Part shown: positions 1-10,552 of the stretch, in pieces
Position numbering within the stretch: the first letter of the stretch is position 1
Layout: the number at the start of each line of letters is the position of its first letter
DNA from: Charina bottae
Taxonomy: Eukaryota > Chordata > Lepidosauria > Squamata > Charinaidae
Direction: 5' to 3'
Assembly: GCA_023362775.1 (NCBI GenBank)
Contig: JALMGJ010000003.1
Location: forward strand, 79,394,355-79,458,354
Length of the DNA stretch: 64,000 bases
Notes under the pieces: model-generated
The model's database searches: none
Told to the model about the DNA's origin: nothing
The model's input: only the letters and a program-made list of their open reading frames with translations
Position numbers and translations under genes: made by a program

Positions 1-60
1 CATAGATTTATCAGGGTTTATCAGGGTTTGCTTTTTTTTCTTACTGAATGTATAAACTTT

Positions 61-2082
61 TGTTGTTGTTGTTGTTGTTCAGTCGTTTAGTTGTGTCCGA
101 CTCTTCGTGACCTCATGGACCATAGCACGCCAGGCCTTCCTGTCCTCCACTGTCTCTCGGAGTTTACTCAAATTCATGTTCGTCACATCGGTGATGCTAT
201 CTAACCATCTCATCCTCTGCCGTCCCCTTCTCCTTTTGCCCTCAGTCTTTCCCAGCATCAGGGACTTTTCCAGTGAGTCTTCTCTTGGCATTAGGTGGCC
301 AAAGTATTTGAGCTTCAGCTTCAGCATCTGTCCTTCCAATGAGCAGTCAGGGTTGATTTCCTTTAGGATTGACTGGTTTGACCTCCTTGCAGTCCAAGGG
401 ACTCTCAAGAGTCTTCTCCAGCACCACAGTTCGAAAGCATCAATTCTTCGGCGCTCAGCCTTCCTTATGGTCCAACTCTCACAGCCATACATTACTACTG
501 GGAAAACCATAGCTTTAATTATACGGACCTTTGTCGGCAAGGTGATGTCTCTGCTTTTTAATATACTGTCTAGGTTTGCCATAGCTTTCCTCCCAAGGAG
601 CAAGTGTCTTTTAATTTCATGGCTGCAGTCACCGTCTGCGGTGATCTTGGAGCCCAAGAAAATAAAATCTGTCACTGCTTCCATTTCTTCCCCTTCTACT
701 TGCCAGGAAGTGATGGGACCAGATGCCATGATCTGGGTTTTTTAATGTTGAGTTTCAAGCCAGCTTTTGCACTCTCCTATTTCACCCTCATCAAGAGGCT
801 CTTTAGTTCCTCTTCACTTTCTGCCATTAGGGTGGTATCGTCTGCATATCTGAGGTTGTTGATATTTCTCCCAGCAATCTTAACTCCAGCTTGTGATTCA
901 TCCAGCCCGGCATTTCTCATGATGTACTCTGCATATAAGTTAAATAAGCAGGGTGATAATATACAGCCTTGTCGTACTCCTTTCCCAATTTTGAACCAGT
1001 CGGTTGTTCCATGTCCGGTTCTAACTGTTGCTTCTTGACCCGCATACAGGTTTCTCAAGAGACAGGTAAGGTGGTCTGGTACTCCCATCACTTTAAGACT
1101 TTGCCACAGTTTGTTGTGATCCACACAATCAAAGGCTTTAGCGTAGTCAATGAAGCAGAAGTAGATGTTTTTCTGGAACTCTCTTGCTTTTTCCATGATC
1201 CAGCGAATGTTGGCAATCTGATCTCTAGTTCCTCTGCCTCTTCGAAACCCAGCTTGCACTTCTGGTAGTTCTCGGTTCACATACTGCTGAAGCCTAGCTT
1301 GTAGGATTTTGAGCATAACCTTGCTAGCATGTGAAATGAGCGCAATTGTATTGTAGGTCTTCATAGAACCGGTCAACTTCAGCTTCTTCAGCATCAGTGG
1401 TTGGGGCATAGACTTGGATCACTGTGATGTTGAATGGTTTGCCTTGGATTCGAAGTGAAAGCATTCTGTCGTTTTTGAGGTTGTACCCCAGTACTGCCTT
1501 TCCCACTCTTTTATTGACTATGTGAGCTACTCCATTTCTTCTAAGGGATTCTTGCCCACAGTAGTATATATAATGGTCTCCTGAATTAAATTCACCCATT
1601 CCTGTCCATTTTAGTTCGCTGATTCCCAAGATGTCGATGTTCAATCTTGTCATCTCATGTTTGACCACATCCAGCTTACCTTGATTCATAGATCTTACAT
1701 TCCAGGTTCCTATGCAATATTGTTCTTTACAGCATTGGACTTTCCTTCCACTTTCAGACACATCCACAACTGAGCATCCTTTCGGCTTTGGCCCAGCCGT
1801 TTCACTCTTTCTGGAGCTACTCGGAATTGCCCTCCGCTCTTCCCCAGTAGCATTTTGGACACCTTCCGACCTGAGGGGCTCATCTTCCAGCGTCATATCT
1901 TTTAGCCTTTTGATACTGTCCGTGGGTTTTCTTGGCAAGGATACTGGAGTGGTTTGCCATTCCCTCCTCCAGTTTTGGACCACGTTTTGTCAGAACTCTC
2001 CGTCATGACCTGTTCTTCTTGACCTGACTTCATTGAGTTACGCAAGCCCCTTCGCCACGACAAGTCAGTGATCCATGAAGGG
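61..2082 (-). mobile_element. RTE-BovB LINE, internally deleted, with TSD
   Basis: A BovB-clade non-LTR retrotransposon on the minus strand. Its 3' end is the (TTG)n tract at about 61-79, which reads (CAA)n in element orientation; the 5' end near 2082 reads into a BovB-like leader. An 11-bp direct repeat, gtataaacttt, lies at 50-60 and 2083-2093 and marks the target-site duplication, so the insertion edges are well supported. The element is about 2.0 kb, whereas BovB is normally about 3.2 kb. The missing part lies between the endonuclease and the middle of RT, near 1350. The remaining sequence closely resembles the copy at 58644-60387, which suggests a fairly recent subfamily. Confidence 0.93.
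79..1995 (-). pseudogene. BovB endonuclease/RT polyprotein, internal deletion
   Basis: The broken BovB ORF encodes an APE-type endonuclease followed by reverse transcriptase, which nick the target and copy the RNA from the 3' end. On the minus strand the N-terminal part (about 1990-1350) holds the endonuclease start (GTWNVRSMNQGKLDVV) through the conserved YAPTTDAEEAEVDRFYEDLQ stretch. The frame then jumps into RT text beginning TIALISHASKVML. RT motifs follow: FIDYAKAFDCVDH, the GVRQGCILSPCLFNLY box, and YADDTTLMAE with the catalytic aspartates. The C-terminus ends HEVTKSRTQLND. About 1.2 kb, covering the rest of the endonuclease and the first RT motifs, is missing, and the join changes frame, so no functional protein is expected. 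Confidence 0.9.
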
Positions 2083-2093
2083 GTATAAACTTT

Positions 2094-3170
2094 GGCCATG
2101 TGCATATGGAGAATTTTTTAGGCCCTAACATAACAAATAGGAGATCAACATGTTAGTTGAGCTTAGTTGTGATTCTTATCTGGTTCAGCTTGCAATTTGC
2201 ATAAGAAAAAAACTTCTCAATTTCTTTCAACAACTTATTCTGTTTAGTAGAAGGGAACACTGCTTTAATTGTCTTAATTTTGCCCAACAGTCCATTAATT
2301 ATGAAGTCTGCTGGTCATTTATATTTTTAATCTTGTCAGGAACCAAGAAATCCACTTTTCCCTGTAACATTCTTTCAATTTATTACTAAGAGAAAACACT
2401 CAACTATTTCTTTCCTTCACACCATTGTGCTTTAATGATGTACAGACCAATCTTACTTCCCATGTTTGTCCAGACCATCCCTTGATAGGAATTAAAGGAA
2501 TTTATGAAGATTTCTTTAAGATTTTTATGAGTATATGCATGTGTGTGTGTTATTATGAGTGCTCATCCCTTCCTTGAATGCGAAAGGTTGTGGGGAGGCT
2601 GGGAAAGGAATGGAAGAGAAAGTAGATATAAACAATCAGGAGAGAGAGGGAGAGTCAGTTCACAGTTCATTTCAGAAACAGCAACTTAGGCCAGGTGGCA
2701 AACAATATGGGGAGAAGCATTTCTAATCAAAGAGACTCTGCTTTAAATAAGTAAGTGTGAAAACGGGTGGGAAATTTCTGTTACAGTTTCCAAGATTATG
2801 TATTTACCCTGGCTAGCATTAAGGATATCTGATGGAAATCTCTGCAGTTCTTGCTTCCTTGATCTTACCCAGGTGGCATGGAGTTTACACTTGCCTTGCT
2901 AAAGCACAAAGAGAAACTTGAAAGCTTAGTTTCAAAATGAGGACAAGTAAAACTTAGGGGGAATTTCCTAACTACAAACCTCATTATCACCAGCAGGAAA
3001 TCATGTGCTAGATATTCTCAGGCTCCAGCCAAGAAAGTCTACAGCAATTCTCTGAGGCTAAGTGAAAGACAGGACAAGGCAGCTATGTGGATTTATATCA
3101 TTATCAAGTATCCTTGGAGTTTTCCCTGGCATTACCAAAGAAGAACATAAAATGGAAGATCCTTGGGTTT
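2094..3170. other. Unassigned AT-rich sequence
   Basis: About 1.1 kb between the BovB and the (TTCC)n tract. I see no recognisable repeat, RNA gene or protein-like reading frame. Short open frames here show no family motif. Confidence 0.5.
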
Positions 3171-3253
3171 TTCCTTCCTTCCTTCCTTCCTTCCTTCCTT
3201 CCTTCCTTCCTTCCTTCCTTCCTTCCTTCCTTCCTTCCTTCCTTCCTTCCTTC
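3171..3253. repeat. (TTCC)n microsatellite abutting the 5' LTR
   Basis: About 20 uninterrupted tetranucleotide units that run directly into the first base of the LTR (TGTTGGG). A second (TTCC)n tract lies at the other end of the same retroviral element. Confidence 0.95.
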
Positions 3254-3891
3254 TGTTGGGATAAATTAAGATCTCTCCGTGCCCTCCATGTTGTCTTCCC
3301 CCAGAACAGGTAAAGGAAGCCCAATTGTTAAAAGGTTACAAAATAGAATGAATTTGATAATGCCAGAGATTAAGATGGAAAAGGAAGCCCAACTGCTCAG
3401 ACAAAGGATTCCCTTCCGATTCAATCGGAAACCTTGGAACACAAAAGGTCAGCTCATTCATAGAACTTAGCCAGCCCATTCAGGTAGACCTTCTTCCCTA
3501 GCCAAACATCTCCATAATCGAATAACAAAAGATTCCTTCCAAGGTGCACTTTCCAAGTAGTAGACAAAGCCACAGCCAGCAGGGAACACAGACAGGAAAC
3601 ACAAACAGCAGGGGGCCCAACCACAGAGCGCCTCCTCTCTGAAATCCGGCAAATTGCACTTCTCTCAAGTTCCTAGGGGGCGGGAACACCTTTGCATAGC
3701 AACGACCGAGCTCTCCTATATAAATGGCCTGTGGGGGAAAAACAAGTGTGGCCACCTTCCAACCAGCATACCCTGTACTTTGTACTCTGCATATGCTCTT
3801 GGGAATAAACCAGCAAACCTCTGTTCCAGCAACTGCCTGCGTGTCTTCATTCCCGGCTTGGGACGAACCTTGGTAAGATTTCCTTCTAACA
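3254..3891 (+). repeat. 5' LTR of the endogenous retrovirus
   Basis: The repeat starts TGTTGGG and ends CTTCTAACA, so it has the TG...CA form and TGTT/AACA terminal inversion. It carries a TATA box (TATATAAAT at 3717-3725) and a polyadenylation signal (AATAAA at 3804-3809) about 80 bp downstream, which places R near 3750-3830. It is nearly identical to 9049-9680. Confidence 0.92.
3717..3725 (+). promoter_or_regulatory. LTR TATA box
   Basis: TATATAAAT in the 5' LTR; the same sequence is kept in the 3' LTR near 9512. Its position about 80 bp before AATAAA is usual for a compact retroviral promoter. Confidence 0.75.
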
Positions 3892-3895
3892 ATTT

Positions 3896-3913
3896 TGGTG
3901 ACCCAGATGGGAC
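3896..3913 (+). other. Primer-binding site, tRNA-Arg-like
   Basis: TGGTGACCCAGATGGGAC lies four bases after the 5' LTR. From memory it differs at one position from the complement of the 3' end of vertebrate tRNA-Arg(CCG). This position and the leading TGG are the standard layout for a minus-strand primer site. Confidence 0.75.
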
Positions 3914-4360
3914 CCCAGAGCTAACCGAGTCGATAGACAGAACCTGGACAACTCCACCCAGCCGGCAGCAGACCATTTGTCTGGAGGGGGCAGCCCCAGA
4001 CTCTGCCCACATCGACATTGGTAGTAAAGGGAGTTTTTTGGTTTTGAGCCAGAACTTTTGCTTGAACAGAGGCCTCATAGTTGGTAAGTACCCTCTAATT
4101 TTGTGTATTGTGCCCAGTGAGTGTGTGTGTGTGAAATCCCTGTGTATTCATCCCGACTGCTGACCAGAGCTGTGCGTTGAACCAGTCTAAGACGCCCCCA
4201 GGCCCCTGCGAGCTCTTGTTGGGCAACGACCAGGCTGCTTGGAAAGCAAAGTGAGACTGCTAGACACGCGTGCTCCAGCAGGTGGCAAGAGGTTGAGTAA
4301 GTGAAATAAATCATCTGGGCAACTACCAGTCTGCTGTCTGCTCCAAGTTAGTCCAGGATG

Positions 4361-4567
4361 GCGGTGTAGGACGGGGGTCCGTACTTCGCTAGGAAGTCCC
4401 CGGGGTGTGTAGGGAGCATCTAAACTGTAGATGGAAAGGAGGGCCCATACTTCACTAGGAAGTCTCCAGGGTGTGAAGGCACCTAAAAACCGCAGGCGGT
4501 CAGGGGGGAGGATCTGTACTTCATTAGGAAGTCTCCAAGGTGCAAAGGTACCTAAAACCGTGATGTG
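4361..4567 (+). repeat. Three diverged ~70-bp tandem repeats in the ERV leader
   Basis: Three successive units each contain a version of TACTTC(G/A)CTAGGAAGTC followed by CCC/TCC-GG-GTG and then CTAAA(A)C. The units start near 4365, 4435 and 4500 and differ mainly by point changes. They lie between the primer site and the gag-like frame, where packaging and leader functions sit in retroviruses. I infer no function. Confidence 0.7.
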
Positions 4568-4849
4568 ATGGGGAGCACGAAGGTCTCCCTGGCTTCCCCG
4601 TTGGGTTGGGAAGATTGCTCGCTGCCTGGGATAAGGGGATGCTCCAGGTCCTTGCAGGGATGCGGAAAAAGCCGTGCACGGTGGTATTGCCGAGAATGGA
4701 CTATATACACAGACACAACTGGGAGCATAATTTGGCCTGAAGAGGGTACTTTCAACTATGCCACATTAAAAGTCTTGAGACCTAAATTGAAACCTTCACA
4801 CCTACCCTATTGGTATTGTTGGGCAGGAATTAATGGCGCCTTTTATTGA
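4565..4849 (+). pseudogene. gag-like N-terminal remnant
   Basis: An open frame of about 94 codons that follows the leader repeats. Its second half contains WPEEGTFNYATLKVL and then LPYWYCW, which resembles the tryptophan-proline-glutamate stretch of gammaretroviral matrix proteins in spacing. That resemblance is a judgement from memory. Downstream frames to about 5600 include further short gag-like pieces (for example FAPLMEKQPRAAA) broken by stops. No capsid major homology region or zinc knuckle could be confirmed. Other possibility: unrelated non-coding leader sequence. Confidence 0.4.
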
Positions 4850-7640
4850 AAAGAAAGAAATCTGTACCTGGCCAGTACAAGGAAATTTAAATTTTGTTCT
4901 TACCCACGTGTTCTTTTTCCCCATCTGATCTGCTACTTCAGTAGAAAGAGGCTCCTCCCTTTCAAAAGGAACTGCAGATGGTCTTTAGGACCCTGCAGTC
5001 AATTATCCAACTTGGGAGACATGCAGCTGCTGAACATCTCTCTAACTAGAGACCAGATCTTCAACTTCCTGAGAAAACTGCTGAAGGTAGCTGAAAGACC
5101 CACAGCCTCAGTCCCTGGGTGAGCAGTCCCAGCCTGTTCTGTCTGGCTACAATTGGAGGGGAATGAGAATGCTCCACAGCACTCTGTGCATGCTCCTTGG
5201 AGCCCCTGCAATTTGTGCAATCTCTTTTTCCAGCTGGAATGTTTGCAGCCCAGGCTTGTGAAAACCTAGAGTTACCAGTAGTTTCTGCTTTGTTTCATTT
5301 TCTAAGTGTGTCTGTGCATGCACATGTGTTTTTGTCTGTCTCTGTTTCTGGACCCTTCGTTGTGCTAAGAAAGATGCTCTGGGCTACCATAGATGCCCAT
5401 TGGGCCCCTAAGGCCCTGCTTCCACAGTTTGCCCCCTTGATGGAGAAACAGCCAAGGGCAGCTGCTTGAGAAGCATTAAGGAATATTAAGGTTACTGCTA
5501 GAACCCCTTTATTTATAGGAAAGAAAGAACTATTGCAGGAGATGAGGGGAGCACATGTAAGGACAGCTGCCATACTTGCAGCTATGCCTGATTTCTATAA
5601 CTCTGCCTTGTTTGTAAGAAAGTTGATGGTTGGTAACTGTATGTAGCATAGGCAGGAAGTTTGAGAAAGTGCCATGCTCTAGAAGGGACCAGAAGTCTGA
5701 GTAGGAAGGAAGCAAGAGGAAAGTTTGTGCTTTATATGGTCAGTAATAAGGTTTTAAGAACTGTGATTCAGAGAGCTTGAAGGCATGTGTTGCGTGTCTG
5801 GATCTGATTGATTGTTGTACTTGGGTCTGAATTTGTCTTTGGTAATGCATGTGAAGGTATTTTAGCAAAGAAAGAAAGGCATTGGAAAAGAAACAGGCAA
5901 GTTTAACACGCTTTTGTTTAATGAAGTTCAAAATCTAAGGAAGCATTGCCTTGGGAACTCCTTGCCACTGTGAAGGAGGTGACAAGTCATTGCTAAAACT
6001 TTTCTTCCCTTTTCTTGAAGCCAAGGAAAGGAAGGAAAACAATTTTTTTTTAGAGAGAGCCAGTTTGGTGTAGAAATTAAAGGCACCAGGGTAGAAACTG
6101 GAAACATTGAGTTCTAGTCCTACCTTTATTGCAAGGAAGCCAGCTGGGTGATTTTGGGCCAGTCATTTTTCTCTTAGCCCTAGGAAGGAGGCACTGGCAA
6201 GCCACTTCTGAAATCAATGCCAAAAGACTGCCAGGACTCATCTAGGCATTTGCCAGGAGTCAAAAATGGGTCAAAAAAATACAAGAAAGGTCAGGGGAGA
6301 AGCCCCAGCCTAATGTTTTTTTTTCAGGAAAATGTCATGAAAAGTTTCCTACTCTTTTTGTTTTGAGGCTTTAGTTCCCCGAAAACAAAAGCCCTAAAGG
6401 AATACTTTTTTTCCCCACTCTGTCCTGCCTCAAGAGTGCTTTGCATTTCCTTTGTATTTATGAAATCTTAAAAGTTCTGCATGTTCTCTGCCTCCTTGAG
6501 TGTGCCTCTTGCTAATTTCTGCCCCCCCCCCCATGTATATGTGTGTGCCTGTGTGGCCTTAAGCCACCCCATCTTTGCTCTTTGTTTGATCCTACCTGTT
6601 AATGCTTACATGTGATATACAGTTGAGCTGTTAAGAATGTGTTAGACTTTGTTTTTTCTTTTAAACTTCCCTGTAAAACTTATAAAAAGATGCCAGCCAA
6701 GCAGTAGGAATGCATGCTTGAACAATAAATTGAACTAAGCTAGAGAAAAGGAAAGGGCACCACCAAGTATAGCAACAGGCAATACATCTGAATAAACTTT
6801 AACCAATGTTTCCTAAAACAACTATCCTCTACTGCAGCTGCTGGACCATAGTTAAGCTATTCAAAGGTTTCTTTATCTTCTCATTTCTGAGTCACTCATT
6901 GCTTTTTATAGGCCCCTTAATTTTCTCTCCTCTTGCAAGTCTATGGGCTCTGACTTTTTGCATCTCTTCAGGGTCATCTGCTAAGAATGACTCTTTAGCA
7001 GAAGCCTCCTAGATAGCTTTACTTCTTTCTCATCCCTCTGCCCTACAGTTTGCCCCTTGATTCACAAACTTGGCTAAAAGGAGCAAATGGGGGAGGGAAG
7101 CTTATATTTTATTCCAGGATAAACAGACCCAAGATTCTACAACAAAATCCTGATGGACAGACCAAGTTCTTGCATTCTCGCCCATGGCTTCCCAGAAGCA
7201 CTTCATGAACTGGCTACCTAACCCCAGACCAGCCTCACAGCTACTTCAAGTCTAAGACGAGATCTACTCCTCCAGTCAAAGTGAGAAAGCTCTGCAAACC
7301 TTACCAAAAGGCTTCAGATGCTTAGGGAAAAGCTGATGTCCCTTTTCTGCACACTCCCACCCAAAGGCTGGTAAGAATCAAAGAAGGAAGCATTAGGCTG
7401 AATTATAAGTAAGATTAGGTTTGTTTGTTTGTTTGTGTCTCTCTCTCTCTCCTACATTTGGTTTCCTTCTTCCTCTCCCATAGAAGGCAAGAGCTCCCAT
7501 TTTCTTCTGAAATCAGTGTCCCAGGTTTTCAAGCTGCCTCAGTTAAACAATTGCAACACAAACCAAGGAGTCTCTCAATGTTAATATTCCTGTTTCCCCA
7601 GCCAGGTTGTTAGACTGGGCAAGTGCTTGCTGCCCATTCA
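4850..7640 (+). other. Degenerate ERV interior without recognisable pol
   Basis: About 2.8 kb between the gag-like and env-like remnants, interrupted by a SINE at 6051-6265. I found no reverse transcriptase, RNase H or integrase motif in any plus frame. Either pol was lost by deletion or this interior was acquired from elsewhere. Confidence 0.5.
6051..6265 (+). mobile_element. Sauria-type tRNA SINE with BovB-like tail
   Basis: Starts AGAGCCAGTTTGGTGTAG with a tRNA-like A box and the B-box remnant GTTCTAGTCC near 6112. It continues with the typical GCCAGCTGGGTGA...GGGCCAGTCA body and ends with an AAGCCACTTCTGAAA...GCCAGGAGTC segment that resembles the BovB 3' end. It lies inside the ERV interior, so it inserted after the ERV or came with its progenitor. 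It is transcribed, if at all, by RNA polymerase III. Confidence 0.8.
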
Positions 7641-8255
7641 CTGGGTTAGCACACAAGCCCAAGAAGGAACATACACTGAAAGCTGGGAGGAAAGGAAGTT
7701 TGTGGGTTCCCCTTTTGCCCCTCCTGGTGCCTTAACACAGGCATGTGGTAACACCCTCCTGCAGACAATAAATGCATCTGACTGCTGGGCCAGGGCTCTA
7801 AGTCAGATGGCCTCCCATAGAGTGGCGCGGAATTTGTATAAGGAGCTTGGCCTACAGTATTGCCATCATAACTATGTGTCCAGTATTTTAGAACAGATAG
7901 CATGTGATACAGCACCAAAGCAATCAGCCCCTTACACAAAGAATTGCTAGCAAATAGTTTCCAGAGTAGGCTAGTTCTAGACCAGATTCTTGCAGCCAAA
8001 GGTGATGTTTGTACAGTAACCAGGACAGAATGCTGTACCTTTGCACCTGAGAGCCAAAAGAAGAGATCCACCCTGCCCCTACAAGACCCCAAAGCCGCAA
8101 GAAGCCATGGACTGAACCCTTTGATGTCTATGGGAGATCATGCTGGTTGCTGGAATCATCCAAAGCATCACTTCAGTGGGACTTTGAGGCATGGATTTAA
8201 TCTTTTAATCATTCCTTTTAGCCAAAAATGTGGACTGGAAAACCAATTCTTCTAA
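7640..8255 (+). pseudogene. Retroviral env remnant with CX6CC motif
   Basis: Two overlapping open frames, 7627-7950 and 7944-8255, lie in different registers, so a frameshift separates them. The first contains INASDCWARAL, resembling the start of gammaretroviral surface proteins. The second contains a CX6CC motif (cysteine codons at 8010, 8031 and 8034) preceded by LDQILAAKGDV. This is the spacing of the disulfide motif in gammaretrovirus-like transmembrane subunits. No furin site, fusion peptide or intact membrane anchor is visible and most of the surface subunit is missing. The remnant is non-functional as env. The CX6CC register is the strongest evidence for the assignment. Confidence 0.6.
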
Positions 8256-9035
8256 GCCTCTCCCCAAGAGGAGAGATCTCTCAACACCAGACCTGCTTCA
8301 ACAAATTGCTCATCGTGCCAGACTACTTCAGTATTTGGACTTGTGCTTCTAGTGAAACCTGACCTTGCGCCAAGAGGAAGAACTTAAAGGGGGGGACACT
8401 TGTTTTGCTTTCCTTTCTCTCTTCCCTACACAGGTACTTCCAACGACTGTGGGGACAGAACACCCTGACCCAGACTTTGAACCAGGTGAAGTCTCCAGTG
8501 GTGGACCACAGTGCCAAATTACTGTGCCTCTGACTGCCACAAATTGAGCCAGTGAAGGATCAAGAGGCTGACCAAGTGGAGCTTGAAAACGCTGTCTAGG
8601 ACTCTGAACTATCTGGCACTTTGAAATCAACAAATTGGACTTTCTAATTTCGCCAGGAAGTTTTCAACACCACAGATGTCTGCCTGGGAGAGGGGAAGGG
8701 ACCTGTCTGTCTGCTGCCTTGCCCTATGATTAGAATTGCCCTTGCTTAGAATGTTCTAGGAATTCTCATCACACACAATAAGCAAGAATCTTGAGCTGAT
8801 ACTTGGAGTAATTTGTGGTCATGATTGCCTGATGTTACTATATGTTGTAGTAGGAATAAGCTATGATTTGTTATGTTTTGGTTGCTGTTACCAATGTCTT
8901 ACTACTTTTTCAACCTTTTCTATATTTTGTGAATCTTCATTACTACAGGCCCAACCTGACATGACTGAAATGTATTGCAAGCTTGATGCTAAATATGGTT
9001 AAGTGTGCTTTAAAATTTTAGCATAATTTTAATGC

Positions 9036-9048
9036 ACAAACGGGGGAT
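9036..9048 (+). other. Polypurine-tract-like site
   Basis: CAAACGGGGGA immediately before the 3' LTR. A short purine run at this place primes plus-strand synthesis in retroelements. It is interrupted by one C, so it is degenerate or minimal. Confidence 0.55.
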
Positions 9049-9680
9049 TGTTGGGATGAATTAAGATCTCTCCCTGCCCTCCATGTTGTCTTCCCCCAGA
9101 ACAGGTAAAGGAAGCCCAATTGTTAAAAGGTTACAAAATAGAATGAGTTTGATAATGCCAGAGATTAAGATGGAAAAGGAAGCCCAACTGCTCAGACAAA
9201 GGATTCCCTTCTGATTCAGTCAGAAACCTTGGAACACAAAAGGTCAGCTCATTCATAGAATTTAGCCAGCCCATTCAGGTAGACCTTCTTCCCCAGCCAA
9301 ACATCTCCATAATCGAATAACAAAAGATTCCTTCCAAGGTGCACATTCCAAGTAGTAGACAAAGCCACAGCCAGCAGGGAACACAGACAGGAAACACAAA
9401 CAGCAGGGGGTCCAACCACAGAGTGCCTCCTCTCTGAAATCTGGCAAATTACACTTCTCTCAAGTTCCTAGGGGGCGGGAACACCTTTGCATAGCAACGA
9501 CCAAGCTCTCCTATATAAATGGCCTGTGGGGAAAAAACAAGTGTGGCCACCTTCCAACCAGCATACTCTGTACTTTGTACTCTGCATATGCTCTTGGGAA
9601 TAAACCAGCAAACCTCTGTTCCAGAAATTGCCTGTCTATTCATTCCCGGCTTGGGACAAAACTTGGTAAGATTTCCTTCC
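9049..9680 (+). repeat. 3' LTR of the endogenous retrovirus
   Basis: Matches the 5' LTR along its whole length with about 22 differences and one small indel near 9630. TATA box and AATAAA are kept. The last bases (TAACA) of the 5' LTR are not present here: the sequence runs from GATTTCCTTC straight into (TTCC)n. Confidence 0.9.
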
Positions 9681-9742
9681 TTCCTTCCTTCCTTCCTTCC
9701 TTCCTTCCTTCCTTCCTTCCTTCCTTCCTTCCTTCCTTCCTT
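9674..9742. repeat. (TTCC)n microsatellite replacing the 3' LTR end
   Basis: About 17 tetranucleotide units that begin within the LTR-derived TTTCCTTC. See the finding on expansion or recombination at this boundary. Confidence 0.95.
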
Positions 9743-10543
9743 GTCTAATTTTCATTTATTCCATCTGAATCTATGAATGCCAAATAATTTTGAGTTTAAA
9801 TTCAAAAATTAGTTGACTGATGTCAACCTTTTAAATGGATTTAGACAACTGAAGAGATAACACTAGAAAAGGAAATAACCATTTATTAGAATTTCTTTTT
9901 TGGTTTCCTATTGTTTTTTAAACAAAACATTTTCTCAAACAAAATAAAGTCTAGAAAGAAGATGCAAAAGCTGAAATACCTGCAATTGGTCAGAAGCTGT
10001 GCAACCTGGTATCTGGGAAAATCAAGAATACTTCAAACCATTTAACAAATTGGTGAGGCATCAAGACATGTTTGCTTTGATTAGCCATAAGGAACTTGCA
10101 GTTGACCAATCAGGTTTGATTTCCATACTCTGTGCATCAGACTTATTTTTTCTGCAAAAGAGTGAATTGGAGTTAGAGTGCACATTTAAGAATGAGTTAA
10201 GCTCACACCCACCATCTATAACTTTCATTTATGTTAGTAATATATTTTGAGTTTTATTGCCAAACACATACATCAGTACCTCTTTGCTTCTGAAATAATG
10301 TGTACATCATTAGGCTTTAAAGTAAAAACTTCACCTCAGGACCAATAGCCACTATCTTTGGCTGCTCCTATTCCCACGAAACTAATCATTGGAGAAATTA
10401 TGAAGCATTAAGAACTGGTGGCCAAATTGCCTTATTTTCCATTCCCCATCATATGTGCAGGCAATCAGGTATGCACTGATGTCTGTTGGCAGATTACAGA
10501 CAACTTCTTAGACATAACACTATATCTCTTTTTTGCCATAGAT
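9743..10543. other. Unassigned AT-rich sequence
   Basis: Non-coding sequence between the ERV and BovB copy 2. No repeat family or gene recognised. Confidence 0.5.
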
Positions 10544-10552
10544 ATATTAGAT

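Larger units (their letters stand above)
3254..9680 (+). mobile_element. Defective endogenous retrovirus with paired LTRs
   Basis: A 6.4-kb LTR retroelement in plus orientation. Two direct repeats of about 630 bp (3254-3891 and 9049-9680) differ at roughly 22 positions by eye, about 3.5%, many of them C-to-T or G-to-A. The 5' LTR is followed by a primer-binding site, and the 3' LTR is preceded by a purine-rich tract. The 5.2-kb interior has a gag-like start and an env transmembrane remnant. I could find no pol: there is no YxDD reverse transcriptase box and no integrase zinc finger. The env cysteine motif and gag-like WPEEGTF suggest a gammaretrovirus-like (class I) origin. It is an old, broken copy that could move only with help from another element. 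Confidence 0.85.

Noticed and set aside
3058..3324. Frames rich in KEGR or PSFL repeats
   Set aside because: Direct translation of the (TTCC)n microsatellite.
3254..9680. Long direct repeats as a possible segmental duplication
   Set aside because: TG...CA ends, TATA/AATAAA, primer site and purine tract show they are LTRs.
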